Part shown: one piece after another, positions 5,620 through 5,903 of the stretch
How the letters are laid out: each line of letters opens with the position of its first letter
How positions within the stretch are numbered: position 1 is the stretch's first letter
DNA from: Deltaproteobacteria bacterium
GTDB taxonomy: Bacteria; Desulfobacterota; GWC2-55-46; JADFVP01
Assembly: GCA_024275855.1 (NCBI GenBank)
Contig: JAJRYL010000137.1
Coordinates: 1-5,903 of the forward strand
DNA length: 5,903 bases
Reading direction: 5' to 3'
Position numbers and translations under genes: made by a program
Notes under the pieces: generated by a model
Database searches by the model: none
What the model saw: the letters and a program-made list of their open reading frames with translations, nothing else
Told to the model about the DNA's origin: nothing

Positions 5620-5687
5620 ATTATAAACCTGCCACAGTGCCGTTTGGTGCGGGTGCGCCGTTAATCGCAAAGGTGCCTGATGCTGCC

Positions 5688-5903
5688 CTACGCAGTAGCA
5701 AGCACGCGTTTTTGCAGTTCTATAAGCTCTTTTATGCCGTTTGCGCCGAGCGAGATAATGGAATCGAGCTGCTCTTTTGAAAAGGGCTCGGACTCTGCCG
5801 TGCCCTGCACCTCTACGAACTTGCCGGAACCGGTCATTATTATATTCATATCAACCTCAGCGGCGCTGTCTTCCTTGTAGTCGAGGTCGAGCACCGCCAC
5901 ACC
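5688..5903 (-). CDS. rph: Ribonuclease PH, C-terminal part (cut by window edge)
   Basis: The last 71 residues of RNase PH, a phosphate-dependent 3'-to-5' exoribonuclease that trims tRNA precursors and works as a ring-shaped hexamer. The visible part starts [20 protein letters not shown], which carries the acidic Asp/Glu-Asp/Asp cluster of the active site. It continues [17 protein letters not shown], the most recognisable stretch of the family, then [18 protein letters not shown] and a final helix before TAG at 5688-5690. The frame remains open to position 5903, so the rest lies outside the window; a GTG at 5898-5900 is an internal Val codon, not a start. The C-terminus has normal length and no damage. 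rdgB follows on the same strand after 626 bp. I see no clear terminator directly after the stop codon. Confidence 0.96.
   Translation of the reverse strand, partial: GVAVLDLDYKEDSAAEVDMNIIMTGSGKFVEVQGTAESEPFSKEQLDSIISLGANGIKELIELQKRVLATA

Larger units (their letters stand above)
5062..5687. other. Gene-free repeat island between rph and rdgB
   Basis: This 626-bp stretch separates two genes that are normally close together. It holds the hairpin at 5092-5122, at least three repeat modules and two inverted repeats, listed separately. Open frames of 60-114 codons on both strands run through the repeats, are rich in Arg/Ser, lack ribosome sites and resemble no family I know, so none is called. 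No tRNA or recognisable riboswitch is visible. 5258-5332 and 5620-5687 contain nothing I can name. Confidence 0.8.

Noticed and set aside
5620..5625. TATAAT on the minus strand as a promoter for rdgB
   Set aside because: No -35-like hexamer is found at 16-18 nt upstream, and it is more than 550 bp from the rdgB start.
5199..5780. Small proteins in the repeat island (for example 5199-5543, 5310-5537, 5583-5780)
   Set aside because: They run through inverted repeats or over rph, lack ribosome sites, and have the composition typical of translated intergenic repeats.

Overview
The window is about 5.9 kb, and every recognisable gene is on the minus strand. Reading in the direction of transcription (high to low coordinate) the order is: the 3' end of RNase PH (rph, cut by the window edge), a 626-bp gene-free repeat island, XTP/dITP diphosphatase (rdgB), a cold-shock protein gene with its own promoter and a strong terminator, citrate synthase interrupted by an in-frame TAA, and a large ChaN-family haem-binding-type lipoprotein. 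A 79-bp tandem repeat array of about five units lies beyond the lipoprotein gene.

The lipoprotein signal peptide with a lipobox Cys and Thr at +2 suggests a diderm (Gram-negative) bacterium. The rph-rdgB order, the short dimeric-type citrate synthase and the dispersed palindromic repeats would fit a deltaproteobacterial (Desulfobacterota-like) genome. That placement is a weak inference, because no marker here fixes the taxonomy.

Region by region: 1-530 has no gene and is dominated by the tandem array. 531-3711 is a tightly coupled pair, citrate synthase then lipoprotein: one base separates the stop from the next start, and the lipoprotein Shine-Dalgarno sequence lies inside the end of the citrate synthase gene. 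3712-4002 holds a candidate promoter for that pair and the cspA terminator, whose stem is a perfect 20 bp. 4003-4347 is an autonomous cspA unit with a consensus -35, a leader of about 100 nt, a strong RBS and a terminator. 4402-5061 is rdgB. 5062-5687 is packed with palindromic and inverted repeats between two genes that are usually adjacent. 5688-5903 is the rph C-terminus.

RNase PH (tRNA 3' end processing) and RdgB (removal of non-canonical purine nucleotides) are housekeeping functions often encoded side by side. The points most worth a second look are the premature stop in an otherwise intact citrate synthase, the ChaN domain split by two long low-complexity or coiled-coil insertions, the 79-bp tandem array, and the layered repeat island. 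I see no convincing new multi-gene system, phage, IS element or CRISPR array.
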